A DNA stretch of 64,000 nucleotides, from the NCBI GenBank assembly GCA_001314865.1, contig LJZR01000003.1, positions 78,463-142,462 of the forward strand. Reading direction: 5' to 3'. Shown one piece after another: positions 16,157-23,856 of this stretch (position 1 is its first letter; each line of letters opens with the position of its first letter). The position numbers and the translations under genes were made by a program. This DNA is from Phormidesmis priestleyi Ana (GTDB lineage: Bacteria > Cyanobacteriota > Cyanobacteriia > Phormidesmidales > Phormidesmidaceae). Below the pieces are notes generated by a model. The model worked only from the letters and a program-made list of their open reading frames with translations, was not told the origin of the DNA and did no database searches.

Positions 16157-17998
16157 GTGAACAAGCGCTGGAGAAACGCGGGTCTTTACGTACTACTCGT
16201 CGTTGTTGTCATTGCATTGGCAACTGCATTTTTCGATCAACCCCGTGTAGAGACACAACCTCTACGCTATAGCCAGTTTATTGACCAAGTTGAGCAAGGC
16301 CAGATTGAAAACGTCGTTCTGAGCTCTGACAAAACGCAGGCCCGATACGCAGCCCCGGACGGCATGGGTCGCGTCGTAGTCAATTTGCCTCAAGATCCTG
16401 ATCTCGTCAACATTTTAACCAGCAACAATGTTGACATCTCCGTACAGCCCACTCAGGATGAAAGCGCTCTTGTTAAGGTCTTCAGCGCCCTGGTAATTCC
16501 AGTTTTGCTGCTGGTTGCCCTGTTCTTCCTGTTCCGTCGGGCTTCCAATGGTCCCGGCTCTCAGGCCATGAATTTTGGCAAGTCTAAAGCGCGTGTGCAA
16601 ATGGAGCCTCAAACACAGGTAACCTTTGGCGACGTAGCGGGTATTGACCAAGCCAAGCTAGAGCTGGCTGAAGTTGTAGACTTTTTGAAGAACGCAGACC
16701 GCTTTACGGCGATTGGCGCAAAAATTCCCAAAGGCGTTTTGCTGGTTGGCCCCCCAGGTACAGGTAAAACCCTTCTTGCTAAGGCCGTTGCTGGAGAGGC
16801 TGGCGTTCCTTTCTTCTCTATATCGGGTTCTGAGTTTGTTGAGATGTTTGTGGGTGTGGGTGCTTCCCGCGTTCGCGACCTATTTGAGCAAGCCAAAACC
16901 AATGCACCTTGTATTGTATTTATTGACGAGATTGACGCAGTGGGGCGTCAGCGCGGCGCGGGCCTCGGTGGCGGTAACGATGAGCGCGAGCAAACGCTTA
17001 ACCAGCTGCTTACCGAGATGGATGGTTTTGAAGGTAACACTGGCATCATTATCATCGCAGCGACTAACCGCCCTGATGTACTTGATGCAGCCCTGCTACG
17101 CCCCGGTCGTTTTGACCGTCAAGTCGTGGTAGATCGTCCTGACTATGCAGGTCGTTTGGAAATCCTCAACGTTCACTCTCGCGGCAAGACCTTCTCCAAG
17201 GACGTGGATCTGGAGAAAATTGCACGTCGGACGCCTGGATTTACCGGTGCTGACCTTTCTAATCTGCTGAACGAAGCAGCTATTTTAGCGGCTCGTCGCA
17301 ACCTGACTGAGATTGCGATGGACGAAGTGAACGACGCGATTGACCGCGTGTTGGCTGGCCCAGAGAAGAAAGATCGGGTCATGAGCGAAAAGCGTAAGAC
17401 GCTGGTGGCTTACCACGAAGCCGGTCATGCACTGGTCGGTGCCTTAATGCCTGACTACGACCCTGTCCAAAAGATCAGCATTATTCCTCGCGGTCGTGCA
17501 GGTGGGTTGACTTGGTTTACCCCTAGCGAAGATCGTTTGGAGTCGGGTCTATACTCTCGCTCTTACTTACAGAACCAAATGGCGGTTGCGTTGGGTGGTC
17601 GCCTCGCTGAAGAAATCGTCTTCGGTGATGAGGAAGTGACGACGGGTGCGTCTAATGACCTTCAGCAGGTTGCTCGCGTTGCCCGCCAAATGGTGACTCG
17701 CTTTGGTATGAGTGATGTACTTGGGCCTGTAGCGCTTGGTCGTCAGCAAGGGAACCCCTTCTTGGGTCGTGACATTGCTAGCGAACGCGATTTCTCCGAG
17801 AAGACGGCAGCTTCTATTGATGCCGAGGTTCGCTCCCTGGTAGATCAGGCTTATGCTCGCTGTAAGACTGTACTGCTGGAGAATCGCCATATTCTCGATA
17901 AGCTCGCTGACATGCTGGTAGACAAAGAGACTGTAGATTCTGAAGAGCTACAGAACCTGTTGGCTACGAATGATGTAAAGATGGCCAGCATTGCCTAG
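16157..17998 (+). CDS. ftsH: ATP-dependent zinc metalloprotease FtsH (FtsH3 type)
   Basis: Membrane-anchored AAA protease that degrades damaged membrane proteins, in cyanobacteria acting in hetero-oligomers on photosystem II D1 turnover and regulators. The 613 residues begin at GTG 16157 ([14 protein letters not shown]), with AGGAGG at 16141-16146; the TTG at 16109 is less likely. Seen: two membrane helices (about 7-24 and 105-125), [17 protein letters not shown], Walker A GPPGTGKT (198-205), Walker [14 protein letters not shown], second region of homology ([17 protein letters not shown]), and the HEAGH zinc motif (420-424). The N-terminus and sequence match the FtsH3 homolog (Synechocystis slr1604 type) from memory; FtsH3 is the essential partner in both hetero-complexes. 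Confidence 0.96.
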   Translation: MNKRWRNAGLYVLLVVVVIALATAFFDQPRVETQPLRYSQFIDQVEQGQIENVVLSSDKTQARYAAPDGMGRVVVNLPQDPDLVNILTSNNVDISVQPTQDESALVKVFSALVIPVLLLVALFFLFRRASNGPGSQAMNFGKSKARVQMEPQTQVTFGDVAGIDQAKLELAEVVDFLKNADRFTAIGAKIPKGVLLVGPPGTGKTLLAKAVAGEAGVPFFSISGSEFVEMFVGVGASRVRDLFEQAKTNAPCIVFIDEIDAVGRQRGAGLGGGNDEREQTLNQLLTEMDGFEGNTGIIIIAATNRPDVLDAALLRPGRFDRQVVVDRPDYAGRLEILNVHSRGKTFSKDVDLEKIARRTPGFTGADLSNLLNEAAILAARRNLTEIAMDEVNDAIDRVLAGPEKKDRVMSEKRKTLVAYHEAGHALVGALMPDYDPVQKISIIPRGRAGGLTWFTPSEDRLESGLYSRSYLQNQMAVALGGRLAEEIVFGDEEVTTGASNDLQQVARVARQMVTRFGMSDVLGPVALGRQQGNPFLGRDIASERDFSEKTAASIDAEVRSLVDQAYARCKTVLLENRHILDKLADMLVDKETVDSEELQNLLATNDVKMASIA

Positions 17999-18006
17999 CA
18001 TTGCTG
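17987..18006 (+). repeat. 10-bp duplication across the ftsH stop codon
   Basis: AGCATTGCCT (17987) and AGCATTGCTG (17997) are adjacent; the TAG stop (17996-17998) sits at their junction. Another 14-bp doublet, AAGCTAGCTCACT, lies at 18067-18093. Confidence 0.85.
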
Positions 18007-18110
18007 TGCTATAGCTGACGCTCTCCGGTTTAACTGGGTCTTAACTGGCCTGGTTTAACTGGGAAAAAGCTAGCTCACTAAAGCTAGCTCACTAACCGCT
18101 TCTCTATAGC

Positions 18111-18157
18111 CCTAAAAAAAGCCGCCTCTGGTAAAGTCAGAGGCGGCTTTTTTTAGG
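18111..18157. terminator. Bidirectional Rho-independent terminator between ftsH and the queD-like gene
   Basis: A perfect 20-bp stem (18111-18130 with 18138-18157) around a 7-base loop, with a GC-rich core GCCGCCTCTG flanked by a 7-A tract on one side and 7-T on the other. It can terminate both converging transcripts. Confidence 0.95.
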
Positions 18158-18206
18158 ACTTTTTAGAAAAAAGCCCTAAAAATCTTCGGAAGAGAGGGTT
18201 TATGAG

Positions 18207-19097
18207 TTAGATAACCGCTGCAAGCGAGCGGGACTGTGAGATTTTAAGATCCATCAACTCCTCGGCTAAAACCTCAGCCGAATTGTTAGGACTCTCAATG
18301 AGTTTGACTTTATGCAATGTCGCGCCGATATCTTCAATTGGCTGATAGAGCAACTGGCAAATACGAATAACGATATTTTCTGCGGTTGGTACCGTTTCCA
18401 CAAAGTAGGGGACGTCTTTGTTGAGGAAAGTGTGGTCAAAGGGCTCGATGACGTGATGGTCTATCACGTTTTGAAGGGCGACTAAATCTACCAGCATTCC
18501 TGTACGCGGATGAACGTCGCCTTTAACGGTGACCTCTACTCGATAGTTATGGCCGTGACCATTGGGCCTGGCACATTTGCCGTAAATCTCACAGTTTTGC
18601 TCATAGCTGAGTTCGGGTAGGGCAAGGCGGTGGGCGGCACTAAAGTGGGCTGCTACGGTCAAATAGGCATTCATTCCATTTCCTTGTCTGTTTTCTGGAT
18701 AACTGGCCCACAGGTTTGGGGTTTCGTAAAGTTCGATATTAGTAAGACGCAGCGGGGCCGGTAAGTGCGGCACAAGCCGATGCCAGATCACGCGGGCGAT
18801 GTTCTCGGTGGTTGGTAGCGTTTGCGCGAACTCATCCCAAGCATCGTTGAGATAGGAAAAGTCCAAGGGTTCAATGATTTCTCTTTGAATAATGGCTTTT
18901 GCTTCAGTGAGGTTAAGTACCATGCCGTGGGCGTCCAACTCGCTAGTAATCGCGGCATGAAGCACGTAGTTGTGGCCATGACCGGGGGCGCGGGTGCATT
19001 TGCCAAACAGCCGTAAGTTTTCGCTTTCGCTCAGCTCAGGAAGCCAGTAGCGATGGCTGGCACAGAACTGAGATCGCCGATTGATTGTGCATTTCAT
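18207..19097 (-). CDS. Tandem-domain 6-carboxytetrahydropterin / 6-pyruvoyltetrahydropterin synthase
   Basis: A 296-residue protein made of two PTPS/QueD domains (about 1-140 and 145-285), each the size of the usual free-standing enzyme (about 120-150). Family members use a Zn ion bound by three His to convert dihydroneopterin triphosphate, feeding queuosine, folate-like or tetrahydrobiopterin-glycoside synthesis. In domain 1 the ligands are His15 (FCASHRYW) and His40/His42 (GHGHNY) with Cys34; domain 2 has the same set (HFSAAH, YGKC, GHGHNY). Both copies therefore keep the zinc and cysteine motifs and probably both remain active. The C-x5-HGHN spacing resembles the PTPS type more than E. coli QueD, so substrate is uncertain. 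Confidence 0.8.
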   Translation of the reverse strand: MKCTINRRSQFCASHRYWLPELSESENLRLFGKCTRAPGHGHNYVLHAAITSELDAHGMVLNLTEAKAIIQREIIEPLDFSYLNDAWDEFAQTLPTTENIARVIWHRLVPHLPAPLRLTNIELYETPNLWASYPENRQGNGMNAYLTVAAHFSAAHRLALPELSYEQNCEIYGKCARPNGHGHNYRVEVTVKGDVHPRTGMLVDLVALQNVIDHHVIEPFDHTFLNKDVPYFVETVPTAENIVIRICQLLYQPIEDIGATLHKVKLIESPNNSAEVLAEELMDLKISQSRSLAAVI

Positions 19098-19528
19098 AGA
19101 GAAAGATTGCTGTGACGAAAGCTAACTGTTAAGAACCAATAAGGCTTGTGAATAAACTCTGTTTTAACACGCTCTATAAAAAGGCTACAACCCTTTTATA
19201 TCAATAGGAAAGGGGCGGTTATCCGTATGTCATGAATGCTTGTCATAGCGGAGAAAAACTGTAAAACTGTATACAGAAAAAAGATGTGGTTACGTTCATC
19301 TCTGGCTGTATAGCTAAGACCTGTATAGCTAAGACGGAAGTAAGGGGTTCTATTGGAATCTGGTTCTATTTAAATTCAATAGGCTGATCCAATAGGCTGA
19401 TCGAGTCTGATTGCTTAATTAGATTTTAGACGGCCCTTGAAGGAACGCATGACCTCACAAAATCTTTTGATTTTCCCATTGTTGGGCCAAATCCAGTGTT
19501 GGGCCAAATTTTTTTGAGGCATGAAACT
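19098..19528. other. 431-bp spacer between the PTPS gene and the DUF4278 gene
   Basis: No gene seen. It is made of repeat doublets: CTGTATAGCTAAGAC twice in tandem (19306-19335), CAATAGGCTGATC twice (19377-19402) and TGTTGGGCCAAAT twice (19480-19509). No riboswitch was recognised on the minus strand upstream of the PTPS gene. Confidence 0.6.
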
Positions 19529-19996
19529 ATGAAACTGACTTATCGCGGTGTGGAATACGACTCTAATCCTCCTATGTTGGAGGTGACTGAAAGTGAGATG
19601 GGCGGCAAGTATCGCGGCCAACCGTTTCGCTATACCTATGTACGGCATGTGCCTATCCCTCAGCCCGTTGAACGGTTGACTTATCGTGGTGCGGCTTACC
19701 AAACAACCCGTCAGGGACAAATTTTACAAGTTTCAGATGGCGGACAAGTATCGAATGCTTCTGTTGTGGATAAGAGCCAACAGCGTCAGGCAGGTATGAG
19801 TTTTGCTAACCTGCGCGATAAGTTGGTGAACAACAGCCCTGCTGCTGCTGCTCGCCGTCAATTATTGCAAGAGTCTAGCCGCTTGCATCGAGAAAATATT
19901 GCTCGCTCGTTAGAGCATCGCCTGAGTATTGCCGAGTCGCAGGGCAATGAGGGCTTAGTTCAACAATTAAGACTAGAAATGAGCCAAAGTCTCTAA
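19529..19996 (+). CDS. DUF4278 domain protein
   Basis: A 155-residue protein with MKLTYRGVEYDSNPPMLEV at the start and a second LTYRGAAYQ copy near residue 55; this strand motif is the hallmark of DUF4278, a short domain restricted to cyanobacteria. The rest (from about residue 85) is helical and Arg/Gln/Ser-rich (HRENIARSLEHRLSIAESQ). No catalytic residues are recognised and no signal peptide is present. Start ATG 19529 with GAGG upstream is preferred over an upstream start at 19496 that lies in a repeat. Role unknown. Confidence 0.75.
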   Translation: MKLTYRGVEYDSNPPMLEVTESEMGGKYRGQPFRYTYVRHVPIPQPVERLTYRGAAYQTTRQGQILQVSDGGQVSNASVVDKSQQRQAGMSFANLRDKLVNNSPAAAARRQLLQESSRLHRENIARSLEHRLSIAESQGNEGLVQQLRLEMSQSL

Positions 19997-20361
19997 TAAG
20001 CTTTAAAAAAATACAAGCTTTAGAAAATCAGTGCTGGTAAAATAGCCATGAAAAGGGCTGATCGGTAAAATTTCGCATAGATCATTGTCGGTAAATAAGG
20101 GGGAGAGCAGTTGTTCTCCCCCTTTTTGCTACCTGTGGTTTAAAGCTTTGCTAGCTTACACTGCTAGCTTACAAAAGATAAATGAATTTGCTTTTGTTGT
20201 TAGAACGCTTACGCCTTTGCCAACACTGAATTTAAAGAATTGTCTTAGCCGTCAAAACAGAATTAGTGACGGGCATGAATGGAGCATAGAGATGAGCGAC
20301 TTTTGTCTGTATGAGCCTCGTTAAGACGTTCAAAGCGCATTCTAAAGAGAGCTGCTTAAGT
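19997..20361. other. Spacer between the DUF4278 and TerB-like genes
   Basis: Apart from the terminator at 20097-20127 and a 12-bp direct repeat TGCTAGCTTACA at 20149 and 20162, nothing is recognised. Promoter of the TerB-like gene presumably lies in the AT-rich stretch 20170-20330. Confidence 0.5.
20097..20127 (+). terminator. Rho-independent terminator downstream of the DUF4278 gene
   Basis: Perfect 10-bp stem AAGGGGGAGA / TCTCCCCCTT with an 8-base loop, followed by a T-run. Confidence 0.93.
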
Positions 20362-20802
20362 ATGAGTATTTTTAAAGTTTTTGGTGCGAAGTCGGAAGTA
20401 AAGGTGGCGATGAATTCGGCGGAGGCGTTTGCCTCGATTTGTCTGGTGGCGATCGCCTCTGATGGCTACCTGTCAGAAACAGAAGCGACCGAGATGAAAA
20501 TGCGTTTGAGTCGGATGAAGCTGTTTCAAGATCATCTCGATAGTTTGGATCGAATGAGGACTTATCTACTTGATAATCTCAAAAAGCATGGGCCAAATGA
20601 GCTAATAAAAAGTGCAAAGTCTTCGCTGCCGCCTGCCTTGGCGGCCACTGCTTTTACGATTGCCGTTGATTTAGTCTTTTCAGACGGCACGGTTTCTGCT
20701 GGAGAGCAGGCTTTTATTGACGATCTGCGAAAAATTTTAGAGATTCCAGACGACTTGGCCCTGAAAATTCTTGAGGTGATGACCATTAAGAACCAAGGCT
20801 AA
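20362..20802 (+). CDS. TerB-like (tellurite-resistance/TerB family) protein
   Basis: A 146-residue all-helical protein. Two acidic metal-binding-type loops, ASDGYLSETEATEM and FSDGTVSAGEQAFID, each start a helix pair; this D-G-x-(V/L)-S-x-x-E pattern is typical of TerB and related domains. Function of single TerB proteins in cyanobacteria is unknown. Start ATG 20362 (MSIFKVFG) is chosen over an upstream ATG at 20311. The stop codon sits in the loop of a 14-bp hairpin. Confidence 0.75.
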   Translation: MSIFKVFGAKSEVKVAMNSAEAFASICLVAIASDGYLSETEATEMKMRLSRMKLFQDHLDSLDRMRTYLLDNLKKHGPNELIKSAKSSLPPALAATAFTIAVDLVFSDGTVSAGEQAFIDDLRKILEIPDDLALKILEVMTIKNQG

Positions 20803-20818
20803 ATGGTTCTTAATGGTC
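20781..20818 (+). terminator. Hairpin over the stop codon of the TerB-like gene
   Basis: A perfect 14-bp stem GACCATTAAGAACC (20781-20794) with GGTTCTTAATGGTC (20805-20818) and a 10-base loop containing the TAA. Half of the stem is coding. It is followed by a weak T/C-rich run, so it could be a terminator or a 3'-end stabiliser. Confidence 0.7.
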
Positions 20819-20878
20819 TCTTATGAGTTCTCTCTTATAGCTTATTTTCTGTGGATAGCTTTTCCTCTGGGGAGAAAA

Positions 20879-21691
20879 TCAGGTCAATGGTTTTTTCCCT
20901 GGTACGCCCACTGCTCTGGGAAAGTCTTTAGGGGTAGGGGCGTTTTTGTGAATGAAAATGCAGTGGCGCTGGCTTTGGCTCAGCGGTGTTTGCCAGCTTT
21001 GTACGTCGGTGAGTTCGCCGCCTAGCAAATCAACTACGGGCATGAGGGCTTCGGTGTCATCGGTGCTCCACTGGCCGCGAAAGAGCACTGCCTGTCCGCC
21101 TAGCTTAAGGAAGGGAAGGGCGTATTCGGTGCAGGTGGCGGCTGATCCAACTGCGCGGACTAGGGCCAGATCGTACTGCTCTCGATGGATGGGCTGACGG
21201 GCGAGGGCTTCGGCGCGTTCGGCAATGCAGGTAGCCGGTATTTGCATGTTGGCGCATAGCGCTTCGAGGAACTGGATTTTTTTGCGGGTGGCGTCGAGTA
21301 GGGTGAGGTCTATTTTGGGAAATAGCGGGGCTAGTGCGATCGCTGCCGGAATTCCCGGCATGCCGCCACCGGTACCGATATCAATGATCCGAATTGGGAT
21401 ATCTTGATCGGTCTCTTCAGGGTCTTCTGATGGCGCCAATTCTATCGACTCTTGTGGGTCGAGATCTGCTGCTGTGCGATCGCACAGCCAAGGCGAAAGC
21501 CCGCTCATAGAATCCCAAAGATGTTTTTCCCAAAAGTCTTCGGGCGTAATAATGCGGGTGATATTTAGCTGCTGATTGCCCGCGACAATTTGCTCATAAA
21601 ACTGCTGAAAAAGGGCCTGTTGCGCTTCGCTTGGCTGCCAGCCAAGCGTTTGCTGCCAGAGTTTAGCGTGATTGGGAAGGACATCGGGCAT
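20879..21691 (-). CDS. rsmG: 16S rRNA (guanine-527-N7)-methyltransferase RsmG
   Basis: SAM-dependent methylation of G527 in 16S rRNA (the modification whose loss gives streptomycin resistance). 270 residues from ATG 21691 (MPDVLPNHAKLWQ). Seen: the QQLNITRIITPEDFWEKHLWDS segment near the N-terminus, the SAM motif IIDIGTGGGMPGIP, LLDATRKKIQFLE, and the conserved RAVGS loop. An insertion of about 20 acidic residues separates the first part from the SAM motif. It follows the ECF-type ATPase on the same strand, 140 bp apart. Confidence 0.93.
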   Translation of the reverse strand: MPDVLPNHAKLWQQTLGWQPSEAQQALFQQFYEQIVAGNQQLNITRIITPEDFWEKHLWDSMSGLSPWLCDRTAADLDPQESIELAPSEDPEETDQDIPIRIIDIGTGGGMPGIPAAIALAPLFPKIDLTLLDATRKKIQFLEALCANMQIPATCIAERAEALARQPIHREQYDLALVRAVGSAATCTEYALPFLKLGGQAVLFRGQWSTDDTEALMPVVDLLGGELTDVQSWQTPLSQSQRHCIFIHKNAPTPKDFPRAVGVPGKKPLT

Positions 21692-21786
21692 AGCAAGTCG
21701 CTGGAGTGGGCTCAATGAATGGGCTCAGATAGATCAATAGATCAAGAACAAGAGCATCTCACAGGATCAGCTCTAAAAACTAGGCA

Positions 21787-21842
21787 ATCTTATTAAACGC
21801 TTTTTATCAAACGTTTTTTATTAAATGCTCTTTAAACGCTTT
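21787..21842 (-). repeat. Imperfect 13-bp repeats at the 3' end of the ECF-type ATPase gene
   Basis: On the gene strand the last codons AGCGTTTAA are followed by AGCATTTAATAAA, AAACGTTTGATAAA and AAGCGTTTAATAAG. The array starts with the stop codon and each copy contains a further stop. Confidence 0.7.
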
Positions 21843-22524
21843 GGTTCAGCGCTTTGGTCAGGGCTCTGGCCGTAATGCCGCTGCGCAGCTTGTCAGCTTC
21901 TACCGGGCTCAGCTGGCCGTGGTCAATCGTCCAGCAATGGTCAGCAATGTCGATTAAGTCTTCAGCATCGTGAGATACGATTAGCAGGCTCCATTTTTGC
22001 TTCAGCTCGGCTAGCAAGCTCACTAACTGCTGGCGCATTGACCAGTCTAGTCCGGCAGTTGGTTCGTCAAGCAATAGCAAATAGGGCTGGCGAATGAGCT
22101 GCACGGCCAGCGCTAGTCGCCGCTGTTGACCGCCGCTGAGCCTTTGCGGAGAAGCCTGCAACGATAAGGCGTCTAGGCCCACGGCCTGTAGTGCCTCGTA
22201 TACCCGGTCTGAGCTGAGCTCTGGATGGCCCAGCCGAAGCTCTTCAAAAATGGTATGACCGCAGAAGTGCCGCTCAGGAAACTGAAAGACAATTCCACCA
22301 AGCTGTTGAAGCGATTCAGGTGTAAGCAGCTGCTCGCGCCATAAAATTTGACCGCTATTGGGTTGGGCGAGTCCGGCGAGGATTTCGAGCAGGGTGCTTT
22401 TGCCCGATCCGCTAGGGCCGACGATCAGGCCAAGTTGCTCAGGGGCGAGGTCAAAGGAGATGTCTTTGAGAATAGGGACGGCGGAAGCGGCGGGATGATA
22501 GGTAAGGTTGCGCAGGTGGAGCAT
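21832..22524 (-). CDS. ECF-type / CbiO-like ABC transporter ATPase
   Basis: A 230-residue ATPase subunit. Seen: Walker A GPSGSGKST, the Q-loop FQFPERHF characteristic of energy-coupling-factor (vitamin, cobalt, nickel) ATPases, signature LSGGQQRR, Walker B LLLLDEPTAGLD, and the switch His in IVSHDAED. It would drive a membrane uptake complex, but no permease or substrate-binding gene lies beside it. The substrate cannot be inferred. ATG 22524 is the natural start. Confidence 0.85.
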   Translation of the reverse strand: MLHLRNLTYHPAASAVPILKDISFDLAPEQLGLIVGPSGSGKSTLLEILAGLAQPNSGQILWREQLLTPESLQQLGGIVFQFPERHFCGHTIFEELRLGHPELSSDRVYEALQAVGLDALSLQASPQRLSGGQQRRLALAVQLIRQPYLLLLDEPTAGLDWSMRQQLVSLLAELKQKWSLLIVSHDAEDLIDIADHCWTIDHGQLSPVEADKLRSGITARALTKALNQSV

Positions 22525-22717
22525 GGCTTCGATTCTGTTGCTGCCACTGGGATAGCAGGAGCGGGTATTTAGGGTGAGCAGAGAGCGGGCACCAGGTGGT
22601 TTTTAATTGTAAGGCTTCGGCTATGAAAAAATAGGATGTACGGTTGCGGCTGTATAGTTCATAGTGTGACTTGTGTCCGTTGTTTGTTTACCTTTCGCTT
22701 GTTGGGACTTATTGTCT

Positions 22718-23164
22718 GTGAATGTTCAGTTTCGTGAGTGCGACTTTTTTAATATCTGGATTTGGCTGGAGTTTGAAATGGTACCTTCGACTGCTGAACA
22801 GCAGTATGTAGAGGAAATTTTTACATCCTGGTTTTTTATTGGCAAGTTAGGGGGCTTTAACGCTGAAAACTTGCAGGTACAAGAAACCGGGGTTGATATT
22901 AGCTATTTTGATTATGACGAAGATTCCTCGGAGCGATCGCTACTTTCGCTCATGCACAATATGGGCGAAGTAGAGTTCAAAGGGCTGTGGGCCCGCTGCT
23001 GGTTTGACTTAGGCACAACTGATGCGCTAGCGCTAGATGTGCTGGTGAACACCGTCCGCCAGTTTAGTGAGGACTTTGTCGAAATTCGCAGCATTTATAT
23101 CGGCGGCGAAAATGAAGACTGGCCGACGCCGGCTGAAAATCCAGAAGCGGCTTTCCCAGACTAG
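22718..23164 (+). CDS. DUF3531 family protein
   Basis: A 148-residue conserved cyanobacterial/plastid protein of unknown function. The start VNVQFRECDFFNIWIWLEFE at GTG 22718 fits the family's usual beginning (M-x-V-Q-F-R-E-x-x-x-F-N-x-W-I-W-L-E-F) and is preferred over an upstream reading from 22673. The middle holds ISYFDYDEDSSERSLLSLMHNMGEVEF and ARCWFDLGTTDALALDVL. The domain is soluble and acidic. The Nudix gene follows after 28 bp, on the same strand. Confidence 0.8.
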   Translation: MNVQFRECDFFNIWIWLEFEMVPSTAEQQYVEEIFTSWFFIGKLGGFNAENLQVQETGVDISYFDYDEDSSERSLLSLMHNMGEVEFKGLWARCWFDLGTTDALALDVLVNTVRQFSEDFVEIRSIYIGGENEDWPTPAENPEAAFPD

Positions 23165-23192
23165 CGGCGCTTGAGGTGGAGATCTAAACGCG

Positions 23193-23618
23193 ATGGCTAA
23201 ACGTATTCGACCGATTGCTTTAGGCTTGATTGAGCATGAGGGCCATATTTTTGTCAGTCAGGGCAAAAATGCCGGTGAGACCTTTTATCGGTTTTTAGGA
23301 GGAGGGATTGACTTTGGTGAGACGAGCGCCGCTGCGTTGGCGCGCGAGTTTATGGAGGAAATTAATGCGGCGCTGACAGATATTGAATATGTGACCTGTT
23401 TGGATAACATTTTTATCTACAACGGAAAGCCTAAGCACGAAATGATTCAGCTGTTTCGGGCTCGCTTTGTCAATGAGTCGTTTTATCAGCTGACGAAAAC
23501 CTTTCCACTGGTGGAGGGCGATCGCACTACTGAGGCATTTTGGCTAGAAACGCAGCAGATTTTAACCGGAAAGTGTCGCTTAGTGCCCGAAAGCTGCTTA
23601 CAGTACCTCAGCAAATAG
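23193..23618 (+). CDS. Nudix hydrolase
   Basis: Hydrolyses nucleoside diphosphates linked to another group; substrate unknown. 141 residues. The Nudix box is present as GGGIDFGETSAAALAREFMEEINA: G-x5-E-x7-R-E-x2-E-E, with the final Gly replaced by Asn (NA in place of G-U). The metal-binding Glu residues are intact, so activity is likely. ATG 23193 has GAGGTGGAG upstream. It is likely co-transcribed with the DUF3531 gene. Confidence 0.85.
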   Translation: MAKRIRPIALGLIEHEGHIFVSQGKNAGETFYRFLGGGIDFGETSAAALAREFMEEINAALTDIEYVTCLDNIFIYNGKPKHEMIQLFRARFVNESFYQLTKTFPLVEGDRTTEAFWLETQQILTGKCRLVPESCLQYLSK

Positions 23619-23640
23619 CGCTGGGTCTCTCTATTGCTGA

Positions 23641-23728
23641 TTCTCTGGCGCTGATTCTCTAAATGTAAATTCTCTATTGCTGATTCTCTAAATGTAAATT
23701 CTCTAAATGTAAATTCTTATTCATTAAC
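23641..23728 (+). repeat. Mixed 14-bp repeats downstream of the Nudix gene
   Basis: ATTCTCTAAATGTAA-type units occur three times, interleaved with CTCTATTGCTG and GCGCTGATT words, starting about 20 bp after the Nudix stop. They fill most of the gap to the next gene. Confidence 0.8.
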
Positions 23729-23856
23729 GCTATTCACTAAAAAACGGCTACCTGCTTTCAGCTACTAGCCAATTCACGAACAGTATCTGTAGTAGTTCGG
23801 ATGCTGGCTAAACATTTCTTTAACCCCTGTTTCCTGAACGGAATGAGGATTCTCTG

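Noticed and set aside
19098-19250. A preQ1-type riboswitch upstream of the PTPS gene
   Set aside because: Checked the minus-strand leader for the usual short pseudoknot sequence and saw no match.
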